From Burkholderia sp. BCC1644 (GTDB lineage Bacteria > Pseudomonadota > Gammaproteobacteria > Burkholderiales > Burkholderiaceae), in the NCBI RefSeq assembly GCF_902833225.1, contig NZ_CADFEI010000004.1:1-64000 (forward strand): a stretch of DNA of 64,000 nucleotides. Direction: 5' to 3'. Shown here in pieces: positions 37,602 through 47,129 of the stretch. A program made the position numbers and the translations under genes. Positions within the stretch are counted from its first letter, which is position 1. Each line of letters begins with the position of its first letter. The notes beneath the pieces are model-generated. The model saw only the letters and a program-made list of their open reading frames with translations, was not told the DNA's origin and did not search any database.

Positions 37602-39076
37602 CGATGACGTTGTTGCTTGCGGCGGTCGTCGTGCTGGCCGTCGCGCTCGCGGTGGCAATCGTCGCGCTCGTGCGCGGCGGTGGACGCCACGACGATGCGG
37701 CCGTACTCGGCGACCAGATCGAGGACGCCGCGCACGCGCAGGCGCGCGCGGTCGAGCGGCTCGAACGCGAATTGCGCGGCGAGATCGTCGAGAACGCGCG
37801 CGGTTCGCGCACCGAGCTGGCCGGCAGCTTCGCGCAGCTTCAGCAGACGCTCGCCGCACAGCTGACCAGCGTGGCGACCGTGCAGAACAGCCAGATCGAG
37901 GGCTTCGCGCAGCAGCTCGGCAAGCTCGTCGCCGGCAATGCGCAGCAGTTCGACGCGATGCGCGAGAGCGTGCAGCGCCAGGCGCAGCAGGCGCGCGAAG
38001 AGCAGACCGGCGCGCTCCGGCTGTTCGGCGACACGTTGAACCGGCAGCTCACGCAACTGACCGAGTCGAACGACCGCCGGATCGGCGAGGTACGTGCGAC
38101 GCTCGAACAGCGGCTGAAGGAAATCGAGACCAACAACGCGGCGAAGCTCGAGGAAATGCGCCGTACCGTGGACGAGAAACTGCACGCGACGCTCGAGCAG
38201 CGACTCGGCGAATCGTTCAAGCTCGTGTCGGACCGGCTCGAGCAGGTCCATCGCGGGCTCGGCGAGATGCAGACGCTCGCGGCCGGCGTCGGCGATCTGA
38301 AGAAAGTGCTGACCAACGTGAAGACGCGCGGCACCTGGGGCGAAGTCCAGCTCGAGGCGCTGCTCGAACAGATGCTGACGCCCGAACAGTACGCGAAGAA
38401 CGTCGCGACGGTGCCGAAGAGCACCGAGCGCGTCGAGTTCGCGATCCGGTTGCCGGGGCGCGATGCGGGCACGCGCGACGCACCGCCGGTGTGGTTGCCG
38501 ATCGACGCGAAATTCCCGCGCGAAGACTACGAGCGGCTGATCGATGCGCAGGAGCGTGCCGATGCGCCGGCGGTCGAGGAAGCGGCCCGCGCACTCGAAG
38601 CGCGCGTGCGGCTGGAGGCGCGCACGATTGCCGAGAAATACGTCGCGCCGCCGCACACGACCGATTTCGCGCTGCTGTTCCTGCCGACCGAGGGGCTCTA
38701 TGCGGAGATCCTGCGCCGGCCGGGGCTGACCGACCTGCTGCAGCGCGACTATCGTGTGACGGTCGCGGGGCCGACGACGCTCACCGCGCTGCTGAACAGC
38801 CTGCAGATGGGCTTCCGCACGCTCGCGATCGAGCAGCGGTCGAGCGAGGTGTGGCAGGTGCTCGGCGCGGTAAAAACGGAATTCGGCAAGTTCGGCGACG
38901 TGCTCGCGCGCACGAAGGCGCAGCTCGAAACGGTCACGCGCTCGATCGAGTCCGCCGAGCAGCGTACGCGCGTGATGAGCCGCAAGCTGAAGCAGGTCGA
39001 GGCGCTGCCGGGCGACGCGGCGGCCGGGCTGCTCGGCGCGGAAGGTAGCGACGGCGCCGATGCGGACGACGCGTGA
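37598..39076 (+). CDS. rmuC: DNA recombination protein RmuC
   Basis: A 492-residue protein with an N-terminal membrane helix (LLAAVVVLAVALAVAIVALV), a long coiled-coil (about 40-215, with AQLQQTLAAQLTSV-type heptads) and the RmuC nuclease-like domain with TRGTWGEVQLEALLEQMLTP, WLPIDAKFPREDYERL and TTLTALLNSLQMGFRTLAIE. RmuC limits inversions at short repeats in E. coli. Coupled to the preceding gene by an ATGA overlap. Confidence 0.95.
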   Translation: MTMTLLLAAVVVLAVALAVAIVALVRGGGRHDDAAVLGDQIEDAAHAQARAVERLERELRGEIVENARGSRTELAGSFAQLQQTLAAQLTSVATVQNSQIEGFAQQLGKLVAGNAQQFDAMRESVQRQAQQAREEQTGALRLFGDTLNRQLTQLTESNDRRIGEVRATLEQRLKEIETNNAAKLEEMRRTVDEKLHATLEQRLGESFKLVSDRLEQVHRGLGEMQTLAAGVGDLKKVLTNVKTRGTWGEVQLEALLEQMLTPEQYAKNVATVPKSTERVEFAIRLPGRDAGTRDAPPVWLPIDAKFPREDYERLIDAQERADAPAVEEAARALEARVRLEARTIAEKYVAPPHTTDFALLFLPTEGLYAEILRRPGLTDLLQRDYRVTVAGPTTLTALLNSLQMGFRTLAIEQRSSEVWQVLGAVKTEFGKFGDVLARTKAQLETVTRSIESAEQRTRVMSRKLKQVEALPGDAAAGLLGAEGSDGADADDA

Positions 39077-39102
39077 CGCGCGCGGCCGCACCGGCCGGAA
39101 CG

Positions 39103-39131
39103 AAAACGGGCGCCGCGGCGCCCGTTTTTTC
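39103..39131. terminator. Bidirectional terminator after rmuC
   Basis: A 9-bp GC stem ACGGGCGCC/GGCGCCCGT extended by A-T pairs (AAA/TTT), with T runs on both strands. It lies between the convergent rmuC and GNAT genes. Confidence 0.9.
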
Positions 39132-39163
39132 ATGAAGCGACCGCCGGTGCGGCCGCCGTGCGC

Positions 39164-39649
39164 TCAATGTCCGGCGAGCGTGTCCAGCGCGTCGCCCGTC
39201 ACGCGGACGATGCGCCAGTCGGGCAGCACGGTGGCGCCCATCTTCTCGTAGAAATCGATCGCCGGCTGGTTCCAGTCGAGGACCGACCATTCGAAGCGCC
39301 CGCAGCGGCGCTCGACGGCCAGTGCCGCGAGGTGACGCAGCATCGCAGTGCCGAGGCCCGTGCCGCGCTGCGACGGTTGCACGTACAGATCCTCGAGATA
39401 GAGGCCGCGGCGGCCGAGGAACGTCGAATAGTTGTGGAAGAACAGCGCATACGCGACGATCGCGCCGTCATGCTCGGCCACCCGTGCTTCGGCGGCGGGG
39501 TGTGCGCCGAACAGCGCGTCGGCGAGATCGGCTTCAGTCGCGACGAACAGATCCGTGAGCTTCTCGAACTCGGCCAGCTCGCGCATCAGCGCGAGGATCG
39601 CGCCGACGTCGCGTGTTTCGGCCGCGCGGATCAGCGGCGTGCCGCTCAC
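39164..39649 (-). CDS. GNAT family N-acetyltransferase
   Basis: A 161-residue acetyltransferase. The acetyl-CoA motif is QPSQRGTGLGTAMLRHLAAL, preceded by FLGRRGLYLEDLYV and followed by RFEWSVLDWNQPAIDFYEKM, which places it near the diamine/thialysine acetyltransferase branch. The start is probably GTG at 39649 (reads MSGTPLIRAAETRDVGAIL), overlapping the stop of the upstream gene as GTGA. The substrate is not certain; polyamines or aminoethylcysteine are plausible. Confidence 0.88.
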   Translation of the reverse strand: MSGTPLIRAAETRDVGAILALMRELAEFEKLTDLFVATEADLADALFGAHPAAEARVAEHDGAIVAYALFFHNYSTFLGRRGLYLEDLYVQPSQRGTGLGTAMLRHLAALAVERRCGRFEWSVLDWNQPAIDFYEKMGATVLPDWRIVRVTGDALDTLAGH

Positions 39650-39921
39650 GCTTCCTCCGGCGGATCGGACAGCACGATCTCGATGCCGCCAAAGCGCGAC
39701 GCGACCCAGTTGTACGCGTGGCAGGCGATCCACAGCAGCACGAAACCGAGGATCGCGTTCAGCAGCAGCGCGCTCAGGATCGTGCTCAGTTCGACCATCC
39801 CGTAGCGGATGTAAGCGACGAGAATGCCGAGCAGCACGATCGGCACGCTGAACGTCAGGTAGACGAGGATCAGCGCCTTCGCGGTCTGCCCCGCGGCGAT
39901 CGACGAGATTTGTTTCTTCAT
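39646..39921 (-). CDS. Small inner-membrane protein
   Basis: A 91-residue protein with two hydrophobic helices (AKALILVYLTFSVPIVLLGI and ILSALLLNAILGFVLLWIAC) and short polar ends. I do not recognise the family beyond small membrane proteins conserved in Burkholderia. The ATG at 39921 (MKKQISSIAAG) is preferred over one 30 bases earlier. Translationally coupled to the GNAT gene, suggesting a shared role. Confidence 0.7.
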   Translation of the reverse strand: MKKQISSIAAGQTAKALILVYLTFSVPIVLLGILVAYIRYGMVELSTILSALLLNAILGFVLLWIACHAYNWVASRFGGIEIVLSDPPEEA

Positions 39922-39960
39922 GTGCGGATTGCCCCCGTAGAGATATACCAATAGTGGAAT

Positions 39961-41253
39961 TCAGATCAGGCCGTCGAGCGGCAGGATGTCGACCGGGGTG
40001 CCCGCGTCGACTGCCGCGGTATCGTGGCCCAGGACGATGAAACAGTTGGCGGCCGCTAGGCCGCTCAACGATGCGGAACTCTGCGAACCGGCCGGCGTGA
40101 CCTGCCAGCGGCCGTCGGCGGCGCGAGTCGCGATGCCGCGCAGGTATTCGGTGCGGCCGGGGCGCTTCTTCAATGCCAGCGTGCTGAGCGCCGGGTACAT
40201 CGCCGGCGGTGGCGTTTGCGCGCCGGCCAGCGTCAGCAGTGCAGGGCGCACGATCGCGTAGAAAGTGACGGCCGACGCGACCGGATTGCCGGGCAGCCCG
40301 AAAAACAGCGCGTGACCGGCGCCGCCTGTCGCGCGTGCGAGCGTGCCGCAGGCGAGCGGCCGGCCGGGCCGCAGCGCGAGGCTCGCGAACGTCACGTCGC
40401 CGAGCTTTGCCATCACGTCGCGCGTGAAGTCGGCTTCGCCGACCGAGACGCCGCCCGACGTGATCACCGCGTCGGCCTGCGCGGCGACCGCGTCGCGCAA
40501 CGCGGCTTCGAGCGCGGCCGGGTCGTCGCGGACGATCCCGAGATCGATCGCGTCGACATTCAGTCTTTCCAGCATCGCGATCAGCATGCCGCGATTGCTG
40601 TCGTACAGCGCGCCGCGATCGAGCGGTTCGCCGGGCTCGCGCAGTTCGTCGCCGGTCGAGAACACGGCGACGCGCACGCGGCGGCGCACCGTGACGTCGG
40701 TGAAACCGAACGATGCGAGCAGGCCGAGATCGGACGGGCGCAGGATGCGGCCCGCGGCGAGCGCGCAGGCGCCGCGCGCGAGATCCTCGCCGGCCTTGCG
40801 GCAGTTTGCACCGCGTGCGACGTCGTGCGCGGCGAAATGGATCGTGTCGCCGTCGACGCGCACGCGTTCCTGCGGAATCACCGTGTCGCATCCGGCCGGC
40901 ATCGGCGCGCCCGTCATGATGCGCACGCATGAGCCGGCTGCCACGACGCCGTCGAACGGGTGGCCCGCGAACGCGGTGCCGGCGACCGTCATCCCGATGT
41001 CACCCTGCGGCGACGCGGGCATGCCGGCGCTGCCGTCGAATGCATAACCGTCCATCGCCGAGTTGTCATACGCGGGGATGTCGAACGGCGCGTTCACGTC
41101 GGCCGCGAGCACGCGGTCGAGCGCATCGCGCAGCGTCACCGTGTCGCACGCGTCGACCGGCGCCGCGAAACGGCACGCGAGTGCCTGTGCGTCGGCGAGC
41201 GACAGCGCGGCATCGGAATCGGTTCGGGAGGCGGGCGAGGATTGCGTGATCAT
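39961..41253 (-). CDS. moeA: Molybdopterin molybdenumtransferase MoeA
   Basis: A 430-residue enzyme that inserts molybdate into adenylated molybdopterin. Blocks: VNAPFDIPAYDNSAMDGYAF, RIMTGAPMPAGCDTVIPQE, VRVAVFSTGDEL, VITSGGVSVGEADF and FFGLPGNPVASAVTF. It is the last of the moaA-mobA-moeA group, all read on the minus strand. Confidence 0.96.
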   Translation of the reverse strand: MITQSSPASRTDSDAALSLADAQALACRFAAPVDACDTVTLRDALDRVLAADVNAPFDIPAYDNSAMDGYAFDGSAGMPASPQGDIGMTVAGTAFAGHPFDGVVAAGSCVRIMTGAPMPAGCDTVIPQERVRVDGDTIHFAAHDVARGANCRKAGEDLARGACALAAGRILRPSDLGLLASFGFTDVTVRRRVRVAVFSTGDELREPGEPLDRGALYDSNRGMLIAMLERLNVDAIDLGIVRDDPAALEAALRDAVAAQADAVITSGGVSVGEADFTRDVMAKLGDVTFASLALRPGRPLACGTLARATGGAGHALFFGLPGNPVASAVTFYAIVRPALLTLAGAQTPPPAMYPALSTLALKKRPGRTEYLRGIATRAADGRWQVTPAGSQSSASLSGLAAANCFIVLGHDTAAVDAGTPVDILPLDGLI

Positions 41254-41365
41254 CAGTCGGACTGCGCCGCAAGGCGTATCGGGTTCGTGGCCGGTGGCGC
41301 GAGGAGGGTGCCTGGGCGCGGGTTTCGCGTGCGGCAGGCGCCGGGCGGGAACGGCGCGTGTGCCG

Positions 41366-41983
41366 TCAGCGGCGGGCCAGCGCGGCGAGTTCCTGCCAGG
41401 AGTTGGCATTGTAAAACGCACGCTCGTCGCGAAACTCGACTTCGACCGTCTTGTGGCGTGCGTACCACGCACGCACCTTGCGGTCGCCGGCCGCGAGCCG
41501 GGCGGCCAGATCGTCGGCCAGCGACGTGCGCAGCAGCGCGAACGTCGGCTGCGGCGAGCGCGCCTGCAGCGCATCGACGGTCACGGCCATCGCGATGTCG
41601 GCCTGTTGCGCGTCGAGGGCCGCGTGCAGCCGCGCGACGAGGTCGTCGGGCAGGTAGGGCGTATCGCAGGGCGAGCACGCGACGAGCGGTGCGCGCGCCG
41701 CCCGCATGCCGGCGAGCAGGCCCGCAAGCGGGCCGGGGAAGTCGGGTGTTTCGTCCGCGACGATGCGCGCACCGAACGGTGCACCGAGCTCCACATAGCG
41801 ATCGGCGTGACGATTCGCGCTGATCAGCGTCTCGTCGACCTGCGGCGAAAGCCGGCGCAGCACGTGCAGCGCGAGCGGCGTGCCGTCGAGCAACTGCAGG
41901 CCCTTGTCGACGCCGTCCATGCGTGTGGCGCGCCCGCCTGCGAGCAGCAGGCCGGCGATCGAGGGGGAGGCGGAAACGGGCAT
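41366..41983 (-). CDS. mobA: Molybdenum cofactor guanylyltransferase MobA
   Basis: A 205-residue nucleotidyltransferase that adds GMP to the molybdenum cofactor. GLLLAGGRATRMDGVDKGLQ is the nucleotide-binding start, and ACSPCDTPYLPDDLVARL carries the metal-binding aspartate. Its start is 29 bases after moaA; moeA follows after 112 bases. Confidence 0.94.
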   Translation of the reverse strand: MPVSASPSIAGLLLAGGRATRMDGVDKGLQLLDGTPLALHVLRRLSPQVDETLISANRHADRYVELGAPFGARIVADETPDFPGPLAGLLAGMRAARAPLVACSPCDTPYLPDDLVARLHAALDAQQADIAMAVTVDALQARSPQPTFALLRTSLADDLAARLAAGDRKVRAWYARHKTVEVEFRDERAFYNANSWQELAALARR

Positions 41984-42012
41984 CGTGCGAAAGCGGAAAG
42001 AGCCGGCGTGCG

Positions 42013-43125
42013 TCAGCCGCCGATATACGACATTTCGACACGCTTGCCGGTGCCATCGGGCATGGCTTCGGCCGACGCGCTGCCACGCAGCTGCGAATAG
42101 CGGTCGGTGCGGGCCTGCCAGATGCGGGCAATCGCGGTCGCGATCTCGGCGTCGGTCGCACCGCCGCGCACGAGCGCGCGCAAGTCGTGGCCCGTCGACG
42201 CGAACAGGCACAGGTACAGCTTGCCTTCGGTCGACAGCCGTGCGCGCGTACAGTCGCCGCAGAACGCTTGCGTGACGCTCGAGATCACACCGATCTCGCC
42301 GCTGCCGTCCGCATAGCCCCAGCGTTGCGCGGTCTCGGCCGCCGTGTGCGGCTCGAGCGGCACGAGCGGGAAATGTTCGGCGATCCGCGCGACGACGTCG
42401 GCCGACGGCAGCACCTCGGTCATGTTCCAGCCGTTCGACGTGCCGACATCCATGTATTCGATGAAGCGCAGGACCACGCCGGTGCCGCGGAAACGCTCGG
42501 CCATCGGCAGGATCTCGCTGTCGTTGGTGCCGCGCTTCACGACCATGTTGACCTTGACCGGCGCGAGGCCCACGGCCTGTGCGGCGAAGATGCCGTCGAG
42601 CACGTCGGCGCTCGCGAACTCGGCATCGTTCATGCGCTTGAACAGCGCATCGTCGAGGGCATCGAGGCTGACCGTCACGCGCGTGAGCCCGGCGTCCTTC
42701 AGTGCGCGCGCCTTGCGCGCAAGCAGCGAGCCGTTGGTCGTCAGCGTCAGGTCGAGCGGGCGGCCGGCATGCGTCGTCAGGCGCGCGAGGCGCTCGATCA
42801 GGAATTCGAGATTCTTGCGCAGCAGTGGCTCGCCGCCGGTGATGCGGATCTTCTCGACGCCATGTGCGACAAAGAGTCGCGCCACGCGCTCGATTTCCTC
42901 GTGCGTGAGCAGCGCGCTGTGCGGCAGGAACGGGTAGTCCTTGTCGAAGACCGCGCGCGGCATGCAGTACACGCAACGGAAGTTGCAGCGATCCGTCACC
43001 GAAATGCGCAGGTCGCGCAGCGGCCTGGCGAACGTGTCGGCCAGCGTGCCGTCAGGGGCATGCGCGACGCCGGAGACGTCCGGCATCCCGCTGACGTCGG
43101 CGAGAGGAATGTTGCGTCGGGACAT
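42013..43125 (-). CDS. moaA: GTP 3',8-cyclase MoaA
   Basis: A 370-residue radical SAM enzyme for the first step of molybdenum cofactor synthesis. The N-terminal cluster motif is [12 protein letters not shown] and the C-terminal one [20 protein letters not shown]. It ends in GG, as functional MoaA requires. [19 protein letters not shown] binds SAM. The partner gene moaC is not in this window. Confidence 0.97.
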   Translation of the reverse strand: MSRRNIPLADVSGMPDVSGVAHAPDGTLADTFARPLRDLRISVTDRCNFRCVYCMPRAVFDKDYPFLPHSALLTHEEIERVARLFVAHGVEKIRITGGEPLLRKNLEFLIERLARLTTHAGRPLDLTLTTNGSLLARKARALKDAGLTRVTVSLDALDDALFKRMNDAEFASADVLDGIFAAQAVGLAPVKVNMVVKRGTNDSEILPMAERFRGTGVVLRFIEYMDVGTSNGWNMTEVLPSADVVARIAEHFPLVPLEPHTAAETAQRWGYADGSGEIGVISSVTQAFCGDCTRARLSTEGKLYLCLFASTGHDLRALVRGGATDAEIATAIARIWQARTDRYSQLRGSASAEAMPDGTGKRVEMSYIGG

Positions 43126-43207
43126 GTTGAAAGAAGTGCGAACCAGACCTCTATTTTAGCCGCAAGCGGCCGACTGGTCCGGTGGGCGGAAACCCGCAGC
43201 GCGGACA

Positions 43208-43236
43208 TGAAAAAGCCCGCCGGAGGCGGGCTTTTC
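43208..43236 (-). terminator. Terminator of rne
   Basis: An 11-bp stem AAAAGCCCGCC/GGCGGGCTTTT with a 3-base loop, followed by T residues on the minus strand. It separates rne from moaA. Confidence 0.9.
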
Positions 43237-43257
43237 CTGGTCAGGCGATGCGCCGTT

Positions 43258-46200
43258 TTAGTGGTGCGTCGTTTCGACCTGCTGCATCGGGGCCGTATCG
43301 GCCGGCGGCAGCACCTTGCGTTCACGCGGCACGCGGGACGGACGCGGGAGTTGCGACGCGGCTTCCTGCGCTGCGGCGAACTTGTTGGCGTCCGTGTTCA
43401 CCCAGACGAGGCCGGCTTGCTCCAGCACGACATCCAGGCTCGCCGAAGCGGGCGCGGCTGCCGGTTGCGCGGGGGCTGCTGCCGGTGCTGCGACGGCCTC
43501 GACTGGCGCAACTTCGACCGGTGCCGGCTCGACAGCCACCGGAGCGGCTTCGATCGCAACGGCCGGTGCGGCTTGCTCGACGATCGCGGACTGCGGTGCC
43601 TCGACAACGGTCGGGGCCGCGGCCGGGACTGCCGGTACTTCGAACGCGTCGGTCGGCGAAACCTCGACCGGAGCCGGGCCGGCTTCGGTGACGACGGCCG
43701 GTGCAACCGGTGCCGCCTCCACTGCCTGGACGGCGACGGCCGGCTCGACCGGAGCAGCTTCGGCGGGTGCCGGTGCCGGCTGGGCCTCGACAGCGGCCGG
43801 TGCAGCATGCTGCTCGACGACTGCTTCCACGACGACGGCGCTTGCCACGGCCGCGACGACTGCCGGTGCGGCCGTGTGGGCCGGTTCGACAGCAGCCGGT
43901 GCTTCCGGCGTCACGGCTTGCACGGCCGCTTCGCCATCCGCGCCTTGCTCGGCCTGGTCGATGACTGCACCGTCTTCGTCACGCTCGCGACGACCACCGC
44001 GGCGGCCGCGGCGGCGGCGGCGGCGTTCTTCGCCGTCACGCGCGCCGGCTTCCGCATCGGCTGCCAGGTCGGCGCCGGGCAGGGCCTCTGCAACGGCCTT
44101 GTCGTCTTCCGGTTCCGGATGGTTTTCACCGCGGTTGACGGTCTCGAGCGTGGCCGCATGCTGGGTCGGCTTGCGGCGCTCGCCGCGCTCGCGACGCTCG
44201 CCGCGTTCCTGGCGCTCGCCACGGCCGGTTGCCTCGACGGCTTCCGGCTGCTCGGTACGCTCGCGCGGTTCGCGGTTCTCGCGCGGTTCACGCGGTTCAC
44301 GCGGTTCACGGCTTTCACGCGGCTCGCGCGGTTCGCGCGGGCCACGGCCCTCGCGACCTTCGCGGCCCTCACGACCTTCGCGGTTTTCGCGACCTTCACG
44401 CGGCTCGCGACCCTCGCGCGGCTCACGGCCTTCACGCGGCTCACGGCCTTCACGCGGTTCGCGCACTTCCTTGCCTTCGCGTTCCTGGCGTTGCGGCTGG
44501 CCACGGCCTGCTGCTGCCTGGTCGCGGCCGCCTTGCGCCTGCTGCGCGCCGCCACGACGGTTGCGATTGCGGTCGCCGCCGCGTTGCTCGCTCTTCTCGG
44601 TCCGCTCGCGGGCCGGACGGGCTGCCTGTTCCTTGGCCGGTGCCGGAGCAACCGGTGCGGGTGCCGGTGCCGCCGACACGCCGAACAGGCCCTTCAGCCA
44701 GCCGATGAAGCCGCCGCTTGCCGCGACGACAGGGGCGGGCGCGGCAACCGGTTCGACCGGACGCTGCGGTGCCGGGCTCGGGGCCGGACGCTCGGGCGTG
44801 ATGCCCTTGACCGCGGCTTCCTGCTTCGGCTTCACTTCCGCTGCGCGCTTGCTGTAGCCGGTTTCCGACTCGAGTTCGCGGGCCGCTTCCTCGGCCATCT
44901 TCCACGACGCGCGCGGATCGTCGAGGCGCGCATCGTCATGACGCAGGCGCTCGAGCTTGTAATGCGGCGTATCGAGGTGCTTGTTCGGGATCAGCACGAT
45001 GCCGACCTTGAAGCGCGACTCGATCTTGTTGATTTCCTGACGCTTTTCGTTGAGCAGGAAGGCGGTCACCTCGACCGGCACCTGGCAGTGGATCGCCGCG
45101 GTGTTTTCCTTCATCGCTTCTTCCTGAATGATCCGCAGGACCTGCAGCGCGGACGATTCGGTATCGCGGATGTGGCCGGTGCCGTTACAGCGCGGGCAGG
45201 TCACGTGGCTGCCTTCCGACAGGGCCGGACGCAGGCGCTGGCGCGACAGTTCCATCAGGCCGAAACGGGAAATCTTGCCCATCTGCACGCGCGCGCGGTC
45301 GTGCTTGAGCGCGTCTTTCAGGCGCTGCTCGACTTCGCGCTGGCTCTTCGCCGATTCCATGTCGATGAAATCGATCACGATCAGGCCGCCGAGGTCGCGC
45401 AGGCGGAGCTGGCGGGCGACTTCGTCGGCCGCTTCGAGGTTCGTGCGGGTCGCCGTTTCCTCGATGTCCGCGCCCTTGGTCGCGCGCGCCGAGTTCACGT
45501 CGATCGCGACGAGCGCTTCGGTGTGGTCGATCACGATCGCGCCGCCCGACGGCAGCGGCACCGTGCGCGAGTATGCGGTCTCGATCTGGTGCTCGATCTG
45601 GAAGCGGGAGAACAGCGGCACGTCGTCGTGGTAGCGCTTCACCTTCGCGACGTTGTCCGGCATCACGATATCCATGAAGGCGCGGGCCTGATCGTGGATT
45701 TCGTTCGTGTCGATCAGGATTTCGCCGATATCGGGCTGGAAATAGTCCCGGATCGCGCGGATCACGAGGCTCGATTCCAGATAGATCAGCATCGGCTGGC
45801 CGGCGTTGCCGCTTTGCGATGCCGCTTCGATCGCGCGCCACAGTTGCAGCAGGTAGTTCAGGTCCCACTGCAGTTCTTCGGCGCTGCGGCCGATGCCCGC
45901 GGTACGGGCGATCATGCTCATGCCGTCCGGAATCTGCAGCTGCGCCATCGTTTCGCGCAGTTCCTGGCGCTCGTCGCCTTCGATCCGGCGCGACACGCCG
46001 CCGCCGCGCGGGTTGTTCGGCATCAGCACGAGGTAACGGCCGGCGAGCGAGATGAAGGTGGTGAGGGCGGCGCCCTTGTTGCCACGCTCTTCCTTCTCGA
46101 CCTGGACGATCAGCTCCTGGCCTTCGCGCAGGGCATCCTGGATGCGCGCGGAGCGCATGTCGATGCCTTCCTTGAAGTACTGGCGGGCGACTTCCTTGAA

Positions 46201-46407
46201 CGGCAGGAAGCCGTGGCGGTCTTCGCCGTAGTTGACGAAGCACGCTTCGAGCGACGGCTCGATGCGGGTAATGACACCTTTGTAGATATTGCCTTTGCGC
46301 TGTTCGCGCCCGGCTGTCTCGATGTCGATGTCGATGAGCTTCTGCCCGTCAACGATGGCGACGCGCAGCTCCTCCTGCTGCGTCGCATTGAACAGCATGC
46401 GTTTCAT
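43258..46407 (-). CDS. rne: Ribonuclease E
   Basis: A 1049-residue endoribonuclease, the core of the RNA degradosome. N-terminal half: S1 domain with [20 protein letters not shown], catalytic aspartates in VAIDVNS and IVIDFIDM, and zinc-link [12 protein letters not shown]. From about residue 530 the sequence becomes a non-catalytic scaffold: an Arg/Glu/Gly-rich repeat region (about 645-720, EPREGR and EPRE units), then an Ala/Pro/Val-rich tail to the end. Such tails bind RNA and partner enzymes. Divergent from rluC over a 722-base gap, as in many proteobacteria. Confidence 0.97.
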   Translation of the reverse strand: MKRMLFNATQQEELRVAIVDGQKLIDIDIETAGREQRKGNIYKGVITRIEPSLEACFVNYGEDRHGFLPFKEVARQYFKEGIDMRSARIQDALREGQELIVQVEKEERGNKGAALTTFISLAGRYLVLMPNNPRGGGVSRRIEGDERQELRETMAQLQIPDGMSMIARTAGIGRSAEELQWDLNYLLQLWRAIEAASQSGNAGQPMLIYLESSLVIRAIRDYFQPDIGEILIDTNEIHDQARAFMDIVMPDNVAKVKRYHDDVPLFSRFQIEHQIETAYSRTVPLPSGGAIVIDHTEALVAIDVNSARATKGADIEETATRTNLEAADEVARQLRLRDLGGLIVIDFIDMESAKSQREVEQRLKDALKHDRARVQMGKISRFGLMELSRQRLRPALSEGSHVTCPRCNGTGHIRDTESSALQVLRIIQEEAMKENTAAIHCQVPVEVTAFLLNEKRQEINKIESRFKVGIVLIPNKHLDTPHYKLERLRHDDARLDDPRASWKMAEEAARELESETGYSKRAAEVKPKQEAAVKGITPERPAPSPAPQRPVEPVAAPAPVVAASGGFIGWLKGLFGVSAAPAPAPVAPAPAKEQAARPARERTEKSEQRGGDRNRNRRGGAQQAQGGRDQAAAGRGQPQRQEREGKEVREPREGREPREGREPREGREPREGRENREGREGREGREGRGPREPREPRESREPREPREPRENREPRERTEQPEAVEATGRGERQERGERRERGERRKPTQHAATLETVNRGENHPEPEDDKAVAEALPGADLAADAEAGARDGEERRRRRRGRRGGRRERDEDGAVIDQAEQGADGEAAVQAVTPEAPAAVEPAHTAAPAVVAAVASAVVVEAVVEQHAAPAAVEAQPAPAPAEAAPVEPAVAVQAVEAAPVAPAVVTEAGPAPVEVSPTDAFEVPAVPAAAPTVVEAPQSAIVEQAAPAVAIEAAPVAVEPAPVEVAPVEAVAAPAAAPAQPAAAPASASLDVVLEQAGLVWVNTDANKFAAAQEAASQLPRPSRVPRERKVLPPADTAPMQQVETTHH
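44240..44470. repeat. Short tandem repeats in rne encoding [10 protein letters not shown] units
   Basis: Tandem 18-bp (EPREGR) and 9-12-bp (EPRE, EGR) units repeated over about 230 bp within the RNase E scaffold region. The repeats are imperfect. Length variation between strains is likely. Confidence 0.8.
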
Positions 46408-47129
46408 GAACGACTCCAGGCGGCTCCGCTGCCGGCGCCTCGCGGTTGTCAGTCGCGAAGGCGGGAACGACGGCAGGCCGCACCTTGTTGTGTTGTCACA
46501 AGCACGCTGGAGCGGGAACGATGGCGGGGAGAATTGCCTGAAGAGGCGCTTGGGCCCGAAAGACGGGGCCGGCGGCCGTAGGGCACCTGCGAATACGGTT
46601 TCAAAGCACGGCGTTCACACACCGCACGCTGCAAAAGCGCGCTAAGCCTGAGTCCGGGCATTGCCACGGGCGCGCGCAATGCGTCGCGCGCGCCGACGGG
46701 CGGCAGATGCTGCGGCTTGGGCCGCAGCGGGGAGTATCGAATCCAGCCCGACTTTCCCGCTTGGGGTGTACTTCCCTGGTTTGACGTCGCCAAGTCCCGC
46801 ACGCTTCGCGGGACCAAATCGGGCGCAACGCCGTAATTTTCGCAACCGGCAGCCTGCGGACGCACTTCGCGCCGTCGGGCTGCCGATCAAATTCTTTTCA
46901 ACCAACTTTCCGTTACCGCGGCGCCTTGCCGACCGAATCCGCCTGTGGGCGCGATCCTTGCCGACGGGCAGCGCCGTGCGTGCAACTTGCTGCATCTCTT
47001 TGATTAGGGGCGAGCAGTAGACCCCCGGCGCAAGTAAAATAACGGTTTCCGCTTGCGCCTTGCCCGACTCGGTCGGGGCCGGCCGGTCAGGCCACCCTCA
47101 ACGTCAGGCTGGGCAAAATTATATTCAGT
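46408..47129. promoter_or_regulatory. 722-bp divergent rne/rluC region, probable long rne leader
   Basis: No protein gene is convincing here. It must contain both promoters. Stable hairpins include CTGCGGC-TTGG-GCCGCAG (46710-46727) and GTCCCGC-N7-GCGGGAC (46794-46814). A long structured RNase E leader would match the autoregulated leaders known in enterobacteria, which are cleaved by the enzyme. Near rluC, A+T-rich ATTATATT (47119-47125) could be part of its promoter. Promoters could not be fixed. Confidence 0.5.

Noticed and set aside
34950..37859. A 969-codon minus-strand open frame
   Set aside because: Antisense shadow of the antiporter, hydroxyacid dehydrogenase and rmuC genes; its composition is Arg/Ala-rich without domains.
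44240..44470. CRISPR-like short repeats
   Set aside because: The units are 9-18 bp, contiguous, in frame within rne, and lack spacers.
41923..46581. A 1552-codon plus-strand open frame across mobA, moaA and rne
   Set aside because: It lies antisense to three well-conserved genes and has no recognisable domain. Long stop-free antisense frames are expected in DNA this rich in G+C.
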